From NCBI GenBank assembly GCA_051000815.1, contig JBPCNX010000079.1, forward strand, positions 1-64,000: a stretch of DNA of 64,000 nt, in the 5' to 3' direction. The DNA is from PSRF01 sp051000815 (GTDB lineage: Bacteria; Acidobacteriota; Blastocatellia; Pyrinomonadales; Pyrinomonadaceae). Of the stretch, positions 63,360-64,000 are shown piece after piece. The stretch's first letter is position 1. Each line of letters begins with the position of its first letter. The position numbers and the translations under genes were made by a program. Under the pieces are notes generated by a model. That model worked only from the letters and a program-made list of their open reading frames with translations. It did not search any database and was not told the origin of the DNA.

Positions 63360-64000
63360 ATGAGAACCTCACACTCCCTCCTTCTGTCGGCTCGAAAGCC
63401 CTGCCACGTTTGCTTGCTGCTTCTGATTATTGCCGCCGCCTTCAGAGCATCGCCTGCGCAGGACCTCGACAATACGAGCATTGCCGGACGTATAGTCGAT
63501 CAACATAACGCTGTCATCGCCGACGCGACGATTGAGGCCGTGCTTGTTAGAACGAGTTTGAGCCACAAGATCAAGACTAACTCTGCGGGAAGCTTCAACC
63601 TTCACCACCTTGAACCCGGAAGTTACTCGTTGCGAATTTCAGCTGCGGGATTTGCTGACCAGTTGAAGCAGAATCTTATTCTGATTTCCGGACACAACGC
63701 TCAACTTGAAATAACACTTTACCCTTCGGCCCTGACCGTGGCCGCTGTACTGATAACTGTTGCCGATGAAGCCGCGATCGATACCACACGCACGGTTGTC
63801 GGTGGGACGCTGACGACAGCGGAAATTGAATCGCTTCCGGTGCATACACGCTCGCCCCTGGATTTGATTTTCACTTTGGGCGGTGTTACCGAGGAACCAC
63901 TTTCCACCCGAGAACTCGCGGAGGACAGGGAGACCAGTCCAGCAAACAGTCCTGAGGAGGCGGGAATATTCGCCGTTGCTGGTGGAGCGGCGTACTCGAA
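63360..64000 (+). CDS. TonB-dependent receptor with N-terminal carboxypeptidase-regulatory-like domain (partial)
   Basis: ATG 63360 behind AGGAGA; the frame stays open to the window end (213 codons visible). A signal peptide (CLLLLIIAAAFRASPAQ, about 18-34) is followed by a CarboxypepD_reg-like domain: SIAGRIVDQHNAVIADATIEAV, SAGSFNLHHLEPGSYSLRISAAGF. Next come a TLTTAEIESLPVHTRSPLDL segment resembling the plug region of outer-membrane receptors, and the beginning of an extension. Such receptors are numerous in Acidobacteriota. Ligand unknown. Confidence 0.8.
   Translation, partial: MRTSHSLLLSARKPCHVCLLLLIIAAAFRASPAQDLDNTSIAGRIVDQHNAVIADATIEAVLVRTSLSHKIKTNSAGSFNLHHLEPGSYSLRISAAGFADQLKQNLILISGHNAQLEITLYPSALTVAAVLITVADEAAIDTTRTVVGGTLTTAEIESLPVHTRSPLDLIFTLGGVTEEPLSTRELAEDRETSPANSPEEAGIFAVAGGAAYS

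Overview
The window looks like a chromosome segment of an Acidobacteriota bacterium, most likely class Blastocatellia. This rests on gene-content style only: a PknB-type kinase fused to a TolB-like propeller, a CadC-like winged-helix/TPR protein, the start of a TonB-dependent receptor with an N-terminal carboxypeptidase-regulatory-like domain, a dnaK-dnaJ-hspR cluster, and unusually repeat-rich intergenic DNA. No rRNA, tRNA or CRISPR array was seen. The left end (1-313) is a near-perfect fold-back around a G-rich spacer and is probably an assembly artefact that removes the start of era.

Layout. 1-4.5 kb: era, prmA, rsmE and a zinc-ribbon protein. 4.9-10 kb: a frameshifted LigD-type polymerase gene, then phhA (Phe to Tyr) preceded by a leader ORF with four Tyr codons and a strong intrinsic terminator, then a broken membrane gene and aroA-aroK on the other strand. 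10.4-12.3 kb: an RsbW-like kinase, twin STAS proteins and a DUF2062 protein. 12.4-16.8 kb: exported TPR and PDZ proteins and a metallo-beta-lactamase-fold hydrolase. 17-22.8 kb: a fadN-fadA-fadE fatty acid beta-oxidation set. 23-28.7 kb: a Ser/Thr kinase, a flavin monooxygenase and a kinase remnant. 29.5-43.3 kb: an accessory, decaying region with a duplicated membrane gene (second copy broken), MFS transporter, hydrolase and its remnant, several frameshifted genes, a REP-associated transposase between two REP clusters, and a broken nucleotide-hydrolase-like/P-loop ATPase gene that looks like a dead defence gene. 43.5-50.5 kb: a phosphoesterase, a subtilase ending in 33 hexapeptide repeats, and a TPR-sigma54 activator upstream of it with a sigma54-like promoter between. 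50.8-57 kb: ffh-rpsP-khpA-rimM-trmD-rplS, then two glycosyltransferases. 57.5-64 kb: phosphoesterase, pgsA, dnaK, dnaJ, hspR and a partial TonB receptor.

Two layers stand out. First, the phhA leader has the geometry of ribosome-mediated attenuation: a Tyr4 stall site, competing hairpins and a terminator in front of the enzyme that makes tyrosine. Second, about 18 intergenic regions hold short arrays with a period of 7 bases, of differing sequence, often with a complementary array downstream. They resemble the short tandem heptanucleotide repeats known from filamentous cyanobacteria. Several begin or end exactly at stop or start codons. A further set of palindromic REP-like families is present beside them. 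At least seven genes carry frameshifts or stops, concentrated at 5-8 kb and 34-43 kb, so either local gene decay or base-calling errors must be considered there.
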